This document shows, piece by piece, positions 1 to 8,160 of a stretch of 64,000 nt of DNA (the stretch's first letter is position 1; every line of letters starts with the position of its first letter). A model generated the notes under the pieces. That model was not told the DNA's origin, made no database searches, and worked only from the letters and a program-made list of their open reading frames with translations. The position numbers and the translations under genes were made by a program. This DNA comes from Chlamydiia bacterium. GTDB lineage: Bacteria > Chlamydiota > Chlamydiia > Chlamydiales > GCA-2402025. The stretch is from positions 124,001 through 188,000 of the forward strand of contig JAUICV010000001.1 in the NCBI GenBank assembly GCA_030427725.1, in the 5' to 3' direction.

Positions 1-1
1 T

Positions 2-2131
2 ATCCGAAACCTTTATTTTTCTTTATTAGGGTATAGTGCGGGATCTACTTCTATTAGGAGTCTTCTTTTTGATAAAATTGTTCAGTTAAATTCAAGTCAG
101 GAAAAAAGCATCACAGATGTTTTTTTGAAATCTGTTACTGAAGCTTTTGTACCGGTTATTTCTTCAGAATTAAAAGCGACTGTCGAAAGTTTAGATAGTA
201 TTCGAGCCTCTATTTTGTCGAAACCTAGTGCTGAAAAAACTATAAAGAAACAATTTCCCTTTTATAAAAAAGAGGAAGATCTTCAGCAATATTATGGAGA
301 AGGGATTCATTCTAAATTACTACAAAACAGAATTCATTCAGTTTTGTGGAGTTGTTTTCCTCAATCATTGGAAAGAGTACATGACGTAATTAGAAAGGCT
401 AGGGCTGGTGTCTACGGAACAGAGGCGAAAGATCTAGTAGAGGATTCAAGCGAGCAGGTTGTCAATAGAGAGTTTTTAATTCGAATTATTTTGATCCATT
501 ATTTCAAAGAAAAAATCAATGAGGCATCAGAAATTAATTTTTCAAAAAAACATTGCGGTGGCCAACAAGAAACAGAAGAGATAGTTGAAGAAGTTAAACT
601 ATGGATGAAAGAAGAAAAGATACCTTTAGATGAGTTAATAAAGGATATGTTTTTTTCTGAAGAACAAAGAAAATATAAAAACTTTTCTGAGAAGGTAAAT
701 CAGCTTGTTGGTAGATTTACCTTCTATTTCTTAGAAAACCAGGGAACGGTATCAAGCGTAGCTTTTGATGGCTGTTTTAGGGATTCGGTTGTCTCTCAGA
801 AATGCAGTGAAGAAGAAAAACGCTCTCATATAAATAACACTTTAGTTGTGAAAACATTTTGTCAAAATGACCTATATAAGAAAGAAGCATTGTCTCAAAT
901 TAAAGATGCGTTTAGAGAGCTATGTACAGACCCTTTACGTTCTGATCTTGATCAGAAACTGTTGGCAATCTTTATTGAGCTTATTATTGAGGAAATAGAC
1001 GATGAGATACCAAGCTTTATCAATCAGCTTCCAGAGGCCATCAAGCTTGATTTTTTTATACCAGTTGTAAAAATTTGGAATTTTAACGATCTATCTCAAA
1101 GCTGGGTTAAGCACCTCTTTGATAAAATTTCTGATGGAAACAGAAAAGTTGAATTACTAAATATCTATCTTTCGGTTCAACGCGATCAAAATCTTACTCA
1201 TTTGAGCAGCGTCATTGCTTTAATGGATAATTTAGAACCTGAACTTAGAAAAAGAGTTTCTCTAGAACAATTTTTAGCAGTACTTAAAGCATGTGATGAG
1301 CTGTCTACTTTGTCTAAAGAAAACGTACAAAAAATCATTAATTTATATTGCTCGATTAAAGTTCTAAAAAGTAAAGAGGCTAGTTTAGAAAGAAACCATG
1401 GAATGACTCTAACCGAGAGGGATCAAAGATATTCGGTTTATCATTGGACGTATTTTGAACAAGCAGTAGATGAATTAATCAAAAGAGAAATTGCATATAA
1501 TCAAGTTTCAGCAAAAGATCTTCAGGAAATTTTAGATGATTTAATGGGAGTAAAAGGATTTGCTTGGAGACGGATACAAGCTAAAATAATGAATTACTCG
1601 CTTAAGAATCCTACTTGTTTTGATTGCTCAGAATTTTCTTATAAGTGTTTGAAGGGTGATCTAGCGCCTTTCTACTTTGAGTCTGAAACGATTTCAACTT
1701 TACAGTACACAGTTACCTCTTTGATAGTGTCTCAAATGTACCATCAAACAAATCTAGAGGAGTTAAAAGAAAGCATCGACTATTTCCGAAATCTATTAAA
1801 GCAGAACTTTGAAGACGATGAAGAGGATTATGACCTATATTTGGCTGTTATGCAGCAACTAGAAAATTTTCTTAAACATCAAAAAGAACTTACGGAGCTT
1901 TTTGGACGAGAAGATGCTTCCTCGAAAATTTTTGAGACGAAGCTAAACGGCGAAGAAAAACAAGCTTGGATTTATTTTACTTCTTTTTTTCAATATAGAA
2001 AAAATCTACTTAGAGATAAAGATCTACTACGTGAATGCACAAAGTATTATCAGAAAGATTCTATTTGGACTAATTTGACTCAGTGGCTTGTAGAAGATGC
2101 AGAAAGTGGTATCTTAGAGATTGTTTGTTAA
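2..2131 (+). CDS. Large hypothetical protein, 5' end outside window
   Basis: The reading frame is open from the first bases of the window to a TAA at 2129-2131, so the visible 709 codons are the C-terminal part of a longer protein. The TTG at 125 is only an internal codon. The protein is charged, rich in Glu, Lys and Leu, and appears almost wholly alpha-helical, with no signal peptide or membrane segment in the visible part. I see no catalytic motif and do not recognise a family. It could be a helical-repeat or coiled scaffold, or a secreted effector, but nothing proves either. The next gene, on the same strand, begins about 80 bases downstream. Confidence 0.75.
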   Translation: MRNLYFSLLGYSAGSTSIRSLLFDKIVQLNSSQEKSITDVFLKSVTEAFVPVISSELKATVESLDSIRASILSKPSAEKTIKKQFPFYKKEEDLQQYYGEGIHSKLLQNRIHSVLWSCFPQSLERVHDVIRKARAGVYGTEAKDLVEDSSEQVVNREFLIRIILIHYFKEKINEASEINFSKKHCGGQQETEEIVEEVKLWMKEEKIPLDELIKDMFFSEEQRKYKNFSEKVNQLVGRFTFYFLENQGTVSSVAFDGCFRDSVVSQKCSEEEKRSHINNTLVVKTFCQNDLYKKEALSQIKDAFRELCTDPLRSDLDQKLLAIFIELIIEEIDDEIPSFINQLPEAIKLDFFIPVVKIWNFNDLSQSWVKHLFDKISDGNRKVELLNIYLSVQRDQNLTHLSSVIALMDNLEPELRKRVSLEQFLAVLKACDELSTLSKENVQKIINLYCSIKVLKSKEASLERNHGMTLTERDQRYSVYHWTYFEQAVDELIKREIAYNQVSAKDLQEILDDLMGVKGFAWRRIQAKIMNYSLKNPTCFDCSEFSYKCLKGDLAPFYFESETISTLQYTVTSLIVSQMYHQTNLEELKESIDYFRNLLKQNFEDDEEDYDLYLAVMQQLENFLKHQKELTELFGREDASSKIFETKLNGEEKQAWIYFTSFFQYRKNLLRDKDLLRECTKYYQKDSIWTNLTQWLVEDAESGILEIVC

Positions 2132-2212
2132 TGGAAATCTAACTTGCTAAGAACTGGATTTGTTTTGTATCTTTTGTGCACCGAATAATTCCGTAATGTA
2201 AGTAAGTTAACC

Positions 2213-2986
2213 TTGAAAACGTTTTGCCCCTTAGCTTCTGGCTCAAAAGGAAACTGTCTTTTTTTGGCTTCTGCAACAACAAAGTTGTTGATAGATGCAG
2301 GAATAAGCCTTAAACAAATAAAAGAAAGGTTAGAGTCTATAGGGGAGAGTATTGAAAATATTGATGCAGTTTTAATAACGCATGAACATTCAGACCATAT
2401 CCGAGGTCTTGATATGATCATTAAAAGATATCAAATTCCAGTACTAGCCAACGCTCAGACAGCTAAAGCCTTAACATATTCTCTAAAACAGACTCCAAAA
2501 TATAAGATTTTTTCTACAGGAGAATCTTTTGAATTTGGGGATATCTTAGTTCATCCTTTTAGTATACAGCATGACACAGTGGATCCAGTTGCTATTACAG
2601 CAGTGATTGATAATGTGAAGTTTGGGATTTGTACAGATCTTGGATTTGCAACATCGCTAGTTAAAAAGCATCTAGAAGGGTGTGATTGTCTTTATATTGA
2701 ATCAAATCATGAACCTTCAATGGTTCACGCCTCACCAAGACCTATGATATATAAGCAAAGAGTGTTATCAAGACAGGGGCATCTGTCTAATGAAGCTTGC
2801 GCAACATTGATAAGGGAAGTGTCGCACAAAGATTTAAAGTATGTCTATTTAGCTCATCTATCTAGTGAGTGTAATCACCCAGATGTAGCTTTGATGAAGT
2901 CTAAAAGTGTTCTTGATGAGTTATTAATTCAAGCAAAAGTGAGTATAGCTTACCAAGATAAAATTAGTGAAAAAGCCATGCTTTAA
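2213..2986 (+). CDS. yycJ: YycJ/WalJ-type metallo-beta-lactamase-fold hydrolase
   Basis: This is a single-domain metallo-beta-lactamase-fold protein of 257 residues, the usual length for YycJ. The metal-binding motif THEHSDH lies near residue 56, preceded by the typical opening LASGSKGNC and the LLIDAG strand. Later ligands fit CTDLG, ESNHE and the GHLSNE segment. YycJ proteins are predicted exonucleases or phosphodiesterases linked to wall metabolism and DNA repair; the substrate here is unknown. The start is TTG, because no ATG lies between the previous stop and the conserved first strand. As I recall, YycJ also sits next to FtsK in Chlamydia trachomatis. The 3' end overlaps the convergent gene by 4 bases. 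Confidence 0.88.
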   Translation: MKTFCPLASGSKGNCLFLASATTKLLIDAGISLKQIKERLESIGESIENIDAVLITHEHSDHIRGLDMIIKRYQIPVLANAQTAKALTYSLKQTPKYKIFSTGESFEFGDILVHPFSIQHDTVDPVAITAVIDNVKFGICTDLGFATSLVKKHLEGCDCLYIESNHEPSMVHASPRPMIYKQRVLSRQGHLSNEACATLIREVSHKDLKYVYLAHLSSECNHPDVALMKSKSVLDELLIQAKVSIAYQDKISEKAML

Positions 2987-4317
2987 AGAGGTACAACAAG
3001 GCCATCATGAGCTAATCTAAACCTGATATCTAGGTTGCATTCTGCTAGAACGTCTAGGTGGATTTGTTCTTTTCTTTTTAGAATTTCATCAGTGTGTTTA
3101 GGGTCATGATGTGTAACGATCCATTCCTGACAGTTCAAATGTTTAATAAATGCTGTGGCATTAGAGATAGATGAGTGTCCCCAACCGACCTTTTCATGGT
3201 ATTCATGAGGGAAATATTGAGCTTCATGGATTAGCACATGGCAATCTTCTAAAAAGTTGAGTAAGTTTAGGTGTGGTTCTAATAAGAAATGATCTTTTCC
3301 TATGTTTTCAGGAGTTCCATGAAAACCTAGTAAAACTTCATTATCTGTTACATAACCTATAGTTTTTCTTGGGGATTTGATTTTGAAGCAAAGCGTCGGT
3401 CCTGGATGATTTGCGTGATGACAAGAGATTTCAATTTCTCCAAATTTCAATGTTGATCCGTCTCTTAAGTCTTCAAAAGCTAAATTAGCGAACATCTCTT
3501 CGAGTCTAACGGGGAAATACCCAAAAGAGAGCATGTCGTTAAAAAGTTCTTTGGTGTTTTTTTCATAACCGATAGGCGCTAGTATATTTAATTTGCAGTC
3601 CTTTCGGTATAAGGGAGCGAAAAATGGGAATCCTGTAATATGATCCCAGTGAGTATGACCAATGATCATAGAAATGTCGTTTTGTGCAGATAGCCTTGGA
3701 TCATCTCCTAAGTCCCTTAGCCCAGTGCCGGCGTCAATGATGATGCTCTGATCATCATGGCAGATTTCTAAACAGCAAGTATTTCCTCCATATTGGATAT
3801 ATTGATTCCCTGAGACAGGGCTAGATCCTCTTGTCCCCCAAAACTTTAAAAATGATTTAGTAGAGGATGCGATAGGATTATAGCACGTTGCTTCATGGAA
3901 ATGAGGAACGTTTGGAGAGAAGGGATCTGGAACGAGCGATCCTTCAAAAAAGCGCTCAACCAGCAGAAAAAAATCGTGGCTAGAAAAAGGCTTCGTTAAA
4001 AAAAAGTTGGCTCCAAGCTCGATGGCTGCATTGTAATTTTGAATCATTGTTAAAGATGAGGAAATGATAACCCCAATTTGCCGAGTGCTTGGGTTAGATT
4101 TTAGCTCTCTTAAAATTTCTATGCCGTGCATTTTAGGAAGCAAAAGCTCTACAACAATAAGCTCTGGCTTAAATGACTCGACAAGCTTCAAACATTCTGG
4201 ACCATTATCCACGGTTTTGATGTCGTACTCTTTCGCTTTTAGAGAGTTGAATACTTCTCTTACTGAAATTGAAGACGGATCAGCAAGTAGAATTCGTCTG
4301 GGGCTTGTCTTTTCCAT
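2983..4317 (-). CDS. Receiver-like domain fused to metallo-beta-lactamase-fold hydrolase
   Basis: Two domains are visible. Residues 8-120 are a CheY-like receiver: Asp13 remains of the acidic pair, the SSS segment near 86-88 and Lys109 in LTKPF are kept, but the phospho-acceptor Asp is replaced by Glu57 (VVELLLP). Residues 155-444 are a metallo-beta-lactamase fold with DAGTG, HTHWDH at 221-226 and further His ligands (HHAN, HEAQY, GHSS). The hydrolase resembles the group annotated as cyclic-nucleotide phosphodiesterase or PhnP-like, with unknown substrate. The Glu would mimic a permanently phosphorylated receiver, so the domain may be structural or always on. No histidine kinase is nearby. 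The ATG start at 4317 faces the divergent gene at 4436. Confidence 0.85.
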   Translation of the reverse strand: MEKTSPRRILLADPSSISVREVFNSLKAKEYDIKTVDNGPECLKLVESFKPELIVVELLLPKMHGIEILRELKSNPSTRQIGVIISSSLTMIQNYNAAIELGANFFLTKPFSSHDFFLLVERFFEGSLVPDPFSPNVPHFHEATCYNPIASSTKSFLKFWGTRGSSPVSGNQYIQYGGNTCCLEICHDDQSIIIDAGTGLRDLGDDPRLSAQNDISMIIGHTHWDHITGFPFFAPLYRKDCKLNILAPIGYEKNTKELFNDMLSFGYFPVRLEEMFANLAFEDLRDGSTLKFGEIEISCHHANHPGPTLCFKIKSPRKTIGYVTDNEVLLGFHGTPENIGKDHFLLEPHLNLLNFLEDCHVLIHEAQYFPHEYHEKVGWGHSSISNATAFIKHLNCQEWIVTHHDPKHTDEILKRKEQIHLDVLAECNLDIRFRLAHDGLVVPL

Positions 4318-4397
4318 GATTGAATCATCTTTGGTCTTTTCCTGTGGTATATCAAAAAAAAATCAAAAGAGAAAATTATTTTTTACTTATGTTAAGA

Positions 4398-4403
4398 TAT
4401 AAT
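4398..4403 (+). promoter_or_regulatory. Possible -10 box upstream of the exported protein at 4436
   Basis: A perfect TATAAT lies 32 bases before the GTG start. The region 17 bases further upstream is AT-rich with no good TTGACA match. This fits a sigma-70 type promoter with a weak -35 box, but a chance match is possible in such AT-rich DNA. Confidence 0.3.
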
Positions 4404-4435
4404 TTGAGAGAGTTGTTGAACAGGAGCTTTCAAAA

Positions 4436-5233
4436 GTGCGTATTTTGGCCATAGTTGTTATTTGCGCTCTACTTATCTCTATTAAGGCTAGATCGTGGGA
4501 GAAAGTCTTATTTTTGAGCCACGATGTTAAGGCTTTGAAAAGTGCTAGTGAGGAAAAAAGTGGTAAAAAGGCTCCTTCGAATGTAAGAGGGTCATTTTTT
4601 TATCTAAAAGTTTATGTTGATCGAGCTCTTTTGCCTTATTTATATTCGCTCAAACCAAAAAGTAAGATAAGAAACGGTTATGATAGAAAATACACTAAAA
4701 ATAAAAAGCTTATCATTCAGAATTTCTCAAACGACACTGTCTTAAAAGAGGTTTTTGAGGGGTTTGATGTTGATGTGGACTTTGGGTATTCTGGGATAAA
4801 ACAGACAAAATCTGGTAGACCCTTGGAGTTGAACTATGAGGGTATTGAAGAGCCGATTTTAACAGGTTTTGAGGCCAAAGAGGCGCTCATTAGTTATTAT
4901 GAATTCATCCCAACTCTATCTTTGCTAGCACATGTATCGCTGCATGAAAAATACACATCTAAAAAATTAGAGATAGAACCTGACCCTGATACTACGCTTT
5001 CTAAGGAATCTGTAATTGAGTATACTGAGCAGAAATATCTCCAAACTGTTAAGTATGGACTCGGACTACGCTGGAAAAAAAAATTCTTCAAAGAAACTCA
5101 GATTGTCTTAGATGCTTTTTGGCTTCATAAGGCTGATAATCACTGGCAAATAGAAAATTTAACCTTCAAAGAACACGAGTATTTAGGGTCTGTCTTCGAT
5201 AGTTGGAAATTATCAATTAGTTTGCTTTTTTAA
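4436..5233 (+). CDS. Exported hypothetical protein
   Basis: I do not recognise this 265-residue protein. It begins with a short hydrophobic stretch of about 18 residues after Arg2 that looks like a signal peptide. The rest alternates polar and aromatic residues with many Lys and Tyr, and its last residues (WKLSISLLF) end in a hydrophobic residue after alternating residues, as in outer-membrane beta-barrel proteins. A periplasmic or outer-membrane location is my inference. The GTG start is preceded by AGGAG about ten bases upstream, which supports it. The 3' end overlaps the convergent small gene by 4 bases. Confidence 0.7.
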   Translation: MRILAIVVICALLISIKARSWEKVLFLSHDVKALKSASEEKSGKKAPSNVRGSFFYLKVYVDRALLPYLYSLKPKSKIRNGYDRKYTKNKKLIIQNFSNDTVLKEVFEGFDVDVDFGYSGIKQTKSGRPLELNYEGIEEPILTGFEAKEALISYYEFIPTLSLLAHVSLHEKYTSKKLEIEPDPDTTLSKESVIEYTEQKYLQTVKYGLGLRWKKKFFKETQIVLDAFWLHKADNHWQIENLTFKEHEYLGSVFDSWKLSISLLF

Positions 5234-5523
5234 CGGCTTTGCCTTCGGATAGCTGCCGCAGCGGCTAGGCAAAATCCTCCCATGATCCCTAAAAGGATTG
5301 CCAAAACAAGATACGTTTTTTGCTCTTCGCTAGATAAGGAGAGTGTATACCTTGTGAAGGAGTTTAAGTCGGGCTGCATCAGTTTGGTTGCAATCGATGT
5401 TTGTAACCTTCTTTGCATGGTTGCAGATGTTATTGAGATTCCAAGGCCTATTAAAGCCAGCAAAGCAAAGATTGATCCCATTAAGATCAATCTTTTGAAT
5501 TTTGTTTTTAAAAAGCTTTTCAT
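5230..5523 (-). CDS. Small membrane protein, hypothetical
   Basis: This 97-residue protein has two clear hydrophobic segments: one near residues 13-33 (LILMGSIFALLALIGLGI) and one near 71-90 ending in an Ala-rich run. A polar loop of about 35 residues separates them and the C-terminus is basic (IRRQSR). This suggests a two-pass inner-membrane protein. I do not recognise the family. It lies 14 bases downstream of ftsK on the same strand and is probably co-transcribed with it, which weakly suggests an envelope or division role. Confidence 0.65.
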   Translation of the reverse strand: MKSFLKTKFKRLILMGSIFALLALIGLGISITSATMQRRLQTSIATKLMQPDLNSFTRYTLSLSSEEQKTYLVLAILLGIMGGFCLAAAAAIRRQSR

Positions 5524-5537
5524 ATCGTTACTTCTGA

Positions 5538-7964
5538 CTAAATTTCATCCAAATTCGAAGAGTCTTGAAGCATATGCGGGTTTTTTAAGACTTTTCTAGG
5601 CTTGCTTCCTTCCTGAGGCCCTATGATCCCCCTTTCTTCAAGTTCATCCATAAGACTTGCTGCTCTTGCGTATCCAATTTTGAGCTTTCTTTGTAAGAAA
5701 GTGGTGGAAGCGCTCCTAGCGGACACGACAACACTTAAAGCCTTTTCATAAAGAGCATCCCTAGGGGTATCTTGCTCTTCTGCTAAGAAGTCATCTTTTG
5801 ACATCTGGTCGAAAGATTTAATGAGGTAATCTGGAGGGGATTGACTACAGTGAAAATCGACAACTTTATTGATGTCTTCATCTCGAATATAAGCTCCTTG
5901 GGCTCTTGTTAGCAGGGAAGAGCCAGGAGGCATAAAGAGCAGGTCACCGTTACCAAGGAGTGTTTCAGCTCCATTTTCATCTAAAATAATTTGAGAGTTA
6001 ACTCGACTTGAGACCTTGAAAGAAATTCTTGTGGGGAAGTTCGCTTTAATAAGACCTGTTATCACTTCTCTAGAAGGTCTTTGAGTAGCTAAAACAAGGT
6101 GAATTCCTACAGCCCTTGCCATCTGAGCTATTCGAGCGATAGGTGTTTCTAAATCTGTACTTGAAGCCATCATGAGATCTGCAAATTCATCGATGACGGT
6201 GACAATGTAGTGCATCTTTTCAGGGACTTCTAAATCTAAGTTTTCTTCACGTTCACTGTCTATTTTTCTTTCGTTAAAGGACTTAATGTTTCTAACGCCT
6301 AAAAGCTTAAAGACCTCATAGCGATATAACATTTCTTTGACAAGCCATTGTAAAGCAGCATAGGCTCCATGGGCCTCTGTTATAACGGGGGCTATCATGT
6401 GAGGAAGTTCACTGTAACACGAGAGTTCTACTTTTTTCGGATCGACCAATAAGAGTTTCACATCGTCTGGGTGACAGTTCATTAATATTGAGATCACAAT
6501 AGTGTTTATACAGACAGACTTACCAGATCCTGTAGCACCAGCAATGATACAGTGGGGCATTTTTGTTAGATCACAAGTTACATCTTCTCCAGTTACTGTT
6601 TTCCCTAATAAAACAGGGATAGCATATTTTTTTCTTTGCTGTTGATATCTGTGAAGCATCTCCTTAAATCCAACTTCTTGAGGGTAGATGGATGGAATTT
6701 CAACGCCAACAGCTGCCTTCCCTGGGATGGGGGCTATGATCCTGATGGACTTTGCTTGGAGATTTAGTGCAATATCATCTTCAAGAGTTTTTATTTTTTG
6801 TACTTTAACACCGATCGCTGGATGAACTTCAAATGAGGCAATAGTCGGGCCGCAGTTGACTTGTCCTACCTTAGCCTCGATCCCAAAACTAGCTAGCGTT
6901 TCTTCTAAAACCTCGGCTTGCCTTCTTAGCTCTCTTTTTAAGGAGGGTTTATCTATTTTTTTTGCGCTTGTCAAAAGGGAGCTTGGAGGCATTTTATGGG
7001 ATTTTTTTCGGGCCTTTTTCTTCAGAGTTGACAGGATGTTTTTGGAAGGTTTTTTTTCAGCTAGAGTTTCAGCTTCTTCGTATGTTGAGACGGAAATCTT
7101 ATTAGTAGTAAGTTTTTCCTGCTTGGCTTCAGGTTCAATTAAAAGCTCTTCCTCAATCTCTTCTTCAGGGGAGTCAAAAGTTTCTTCTTCAATTGTTTGA
7201 TAGGACATCTTTCTTTGTTTTAGAAAAGAGGGTTCATTCCCATAAGAGGAAAGCGCTTTTTCTATAACTTTGTAAGAAAGCCTTTGGGATGAATTCTTGA
7301 AAGGAAGTGGCTTAAAGCTATCAACGAAAGTTTTTCCAAATTTTCTAAGTCCCTTGAAGCCTTGGTATATGCTTCTAAAAAAACTTAAAACACTGATCTC
7401 TGAAAGAAGCACTAACGAGACAAATGCTAAAATGGAAAAAGTAATGGAACATCCAATAGAGCTGAGTAAATTTTTTAGGTTATAGGTAGGGAGGTCTTTC
7501 AATAGATAGTAAAATAAGACACCTCCTAAGTTATACCTTGTGAATAGCTGAAGATAAGGAGCAGTTAGGGTAAAGTTTTCAGAGTAAACCTGCTTAGATA
7601 AAAGAGGATTTGACACACCTTGTTGTTCAGCAAATAAATTTAAAAGGATGCAAGAGGAAACTAAAAAAAGAGCAAAGTAAGACGACTTTGAGATCAAAGA
7701 GGGGACGCTCTCTTCTGTTAGAAGTTTCCAACCTATCCAGAGGCCAAAGAGCATTATAAAGTATGAACCCAGCCCAAAACTAAACTGAAATCCTAATGCT
7801 AAGTAGTATCCAATTAAGCCAAAAAAATTGCTAGAGGGCTCTTTGTAAACAAAAGATATCAAAGAAGTTAACATACAAAGACAAAGGCAAATTACTAGTA
7901 AGCCTTTGGCTTCTGGATGTTTGATAAATGAAGGCTCTTTTGAATCTTTATGTTTCTTAGGCAT
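5538..7964 (-). CDS. ftsK: DNA translocase FtsK/SpoIIIE
   Basis: FtsK pumps chromosomal DNA through the closing septum and activates dimer resolution at dif. The 808-residue protein has several N-terminal membrane segments within about residues 15-200, a charged linker, and the RecA-like motor with Walker A GATGSGKSVC near residue 475 and a Walker B-like LLLVDPKKVE. The C-terminal winged-helix gamma domain starts near residue 730 (SARSASTTFLQRKL ... ARAASLMDELEERG) and reads KOPS sequences. The domain set is complete and the length normal for short-linker FtsK proteins. The ATG at 7964 is preceded by a weak AAGAG. FtsK in a lineage without FtsZ fits Chlamydiae. Confidence 0.96.
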   Translation of the reverse strand: MPKKHKDSKEPSFIKHPEAKGLLVICLCLCMLTSLISFVYKEPSSNFFGLIGYYLALGFQFSFGLGSYFIMLFGLWIGWKLLTEESVPSLISKSSYFALFLVSSCILLNLFAEQQGVSNPLLSKQVYSENFTLTAPYLQLFTRYNLGGVLFYYLLKDLPTYNLKNLLSSIGCSITFSILAFVSLVLLSEISVLSFFRSIYQGFKGLRKFGKTFVDSFKPLPFKNSSQRLSYKVIEKALSSYGNEPSFLKQRKMSYQTIEEETFDSPEEEIEEELLIEPEAKQEKLTTNKISVSTYEEAETLAEKKPSKNILSTLKKKARKKSHKMPPSSLLTSAKKIDKPSLKRELRRQAEVLEETLASFGIEAKVGQVNCGPTIASFEVHPAIGVKVQKIKTLEDDIALNLQAKSIRIIAPIPGKAAVGVEIPSIYPQEVGFKEMLHRYQQQRKKYAIPVLLGKTVTGEDVTCDLTKMPHCIIAGATGSGKSVCINTIVISILMNCHPDDVKLLLVDPKKVELSCYSELPHMIAPVITEAHGAYAALQWLVKEMLYRYEVFKLLGVRNIKSFNERKIDSEREENLDLEVPEKMHYIVTVIDEFADLMMASSTDLETPIARIAQMARAVGIHLVLATQRPSREVITGLIKANFPTRISFKVSSRVNSQIILDENGAETLLGNGDLLFMPPGSSLLTRAQGAYIRDEDINKVVDFHCSQSPPDYLIKSFDQMSKDDFLAEEQDTPRDALYEKALSVVVSARSASTTFLQRKLKIGYARAASLMDELEERGIIGPQEGSKPRKVLKNPHMLQDSSNLDEI

Positions 7965-8049
7965 AGATAAACTCTTATACGGACACTATATCCGCTATAC
8001 CTTTTAAGTAACATATTTTTCAAAAAAATTGCAGAGAAATAAAGAAATG

Positions 8050-8123
8050 GGCGGTCGACGGGATTCGAACCCGCGACCCCTGGAACCACAATCCAGTGCT
8101 CTAACCAACTGAGCTACGATCGC
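8050..8123 (-). tRNA. tRNA-His (GTG anticodon)
   Basis: Read on the minus strand, the sequence folds as a tRNA: acceptor GCGATCG, D arm with AGCTCAGTTGGTTAGAG, anticodon stem CTGGA with loop TTGTGGT (anticodon GTG), and T arm with GGTTCGAATCC. The base before position 1 (8124) is G and can pair with C73, giving the extra G-1 that is the hallmark of tRNA-His. The acceptor stem has one A-C mismatch, at 4:69. CCA is not encoded. It lies between comEC and ftsK on the same strand. Confidence 0.95.
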
Positions 8124-8160
8124 CACATCGAATGCTAAATTTGTAACTTATTTAGAGACT

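Noticed and set aside
125..2131. A complete gene starting at TTG 125
   Set aside because: The same frame has no stop from base 2 onward, so TTG 125 is an internal Leu codon and the gene is 5'-truncated by the window.
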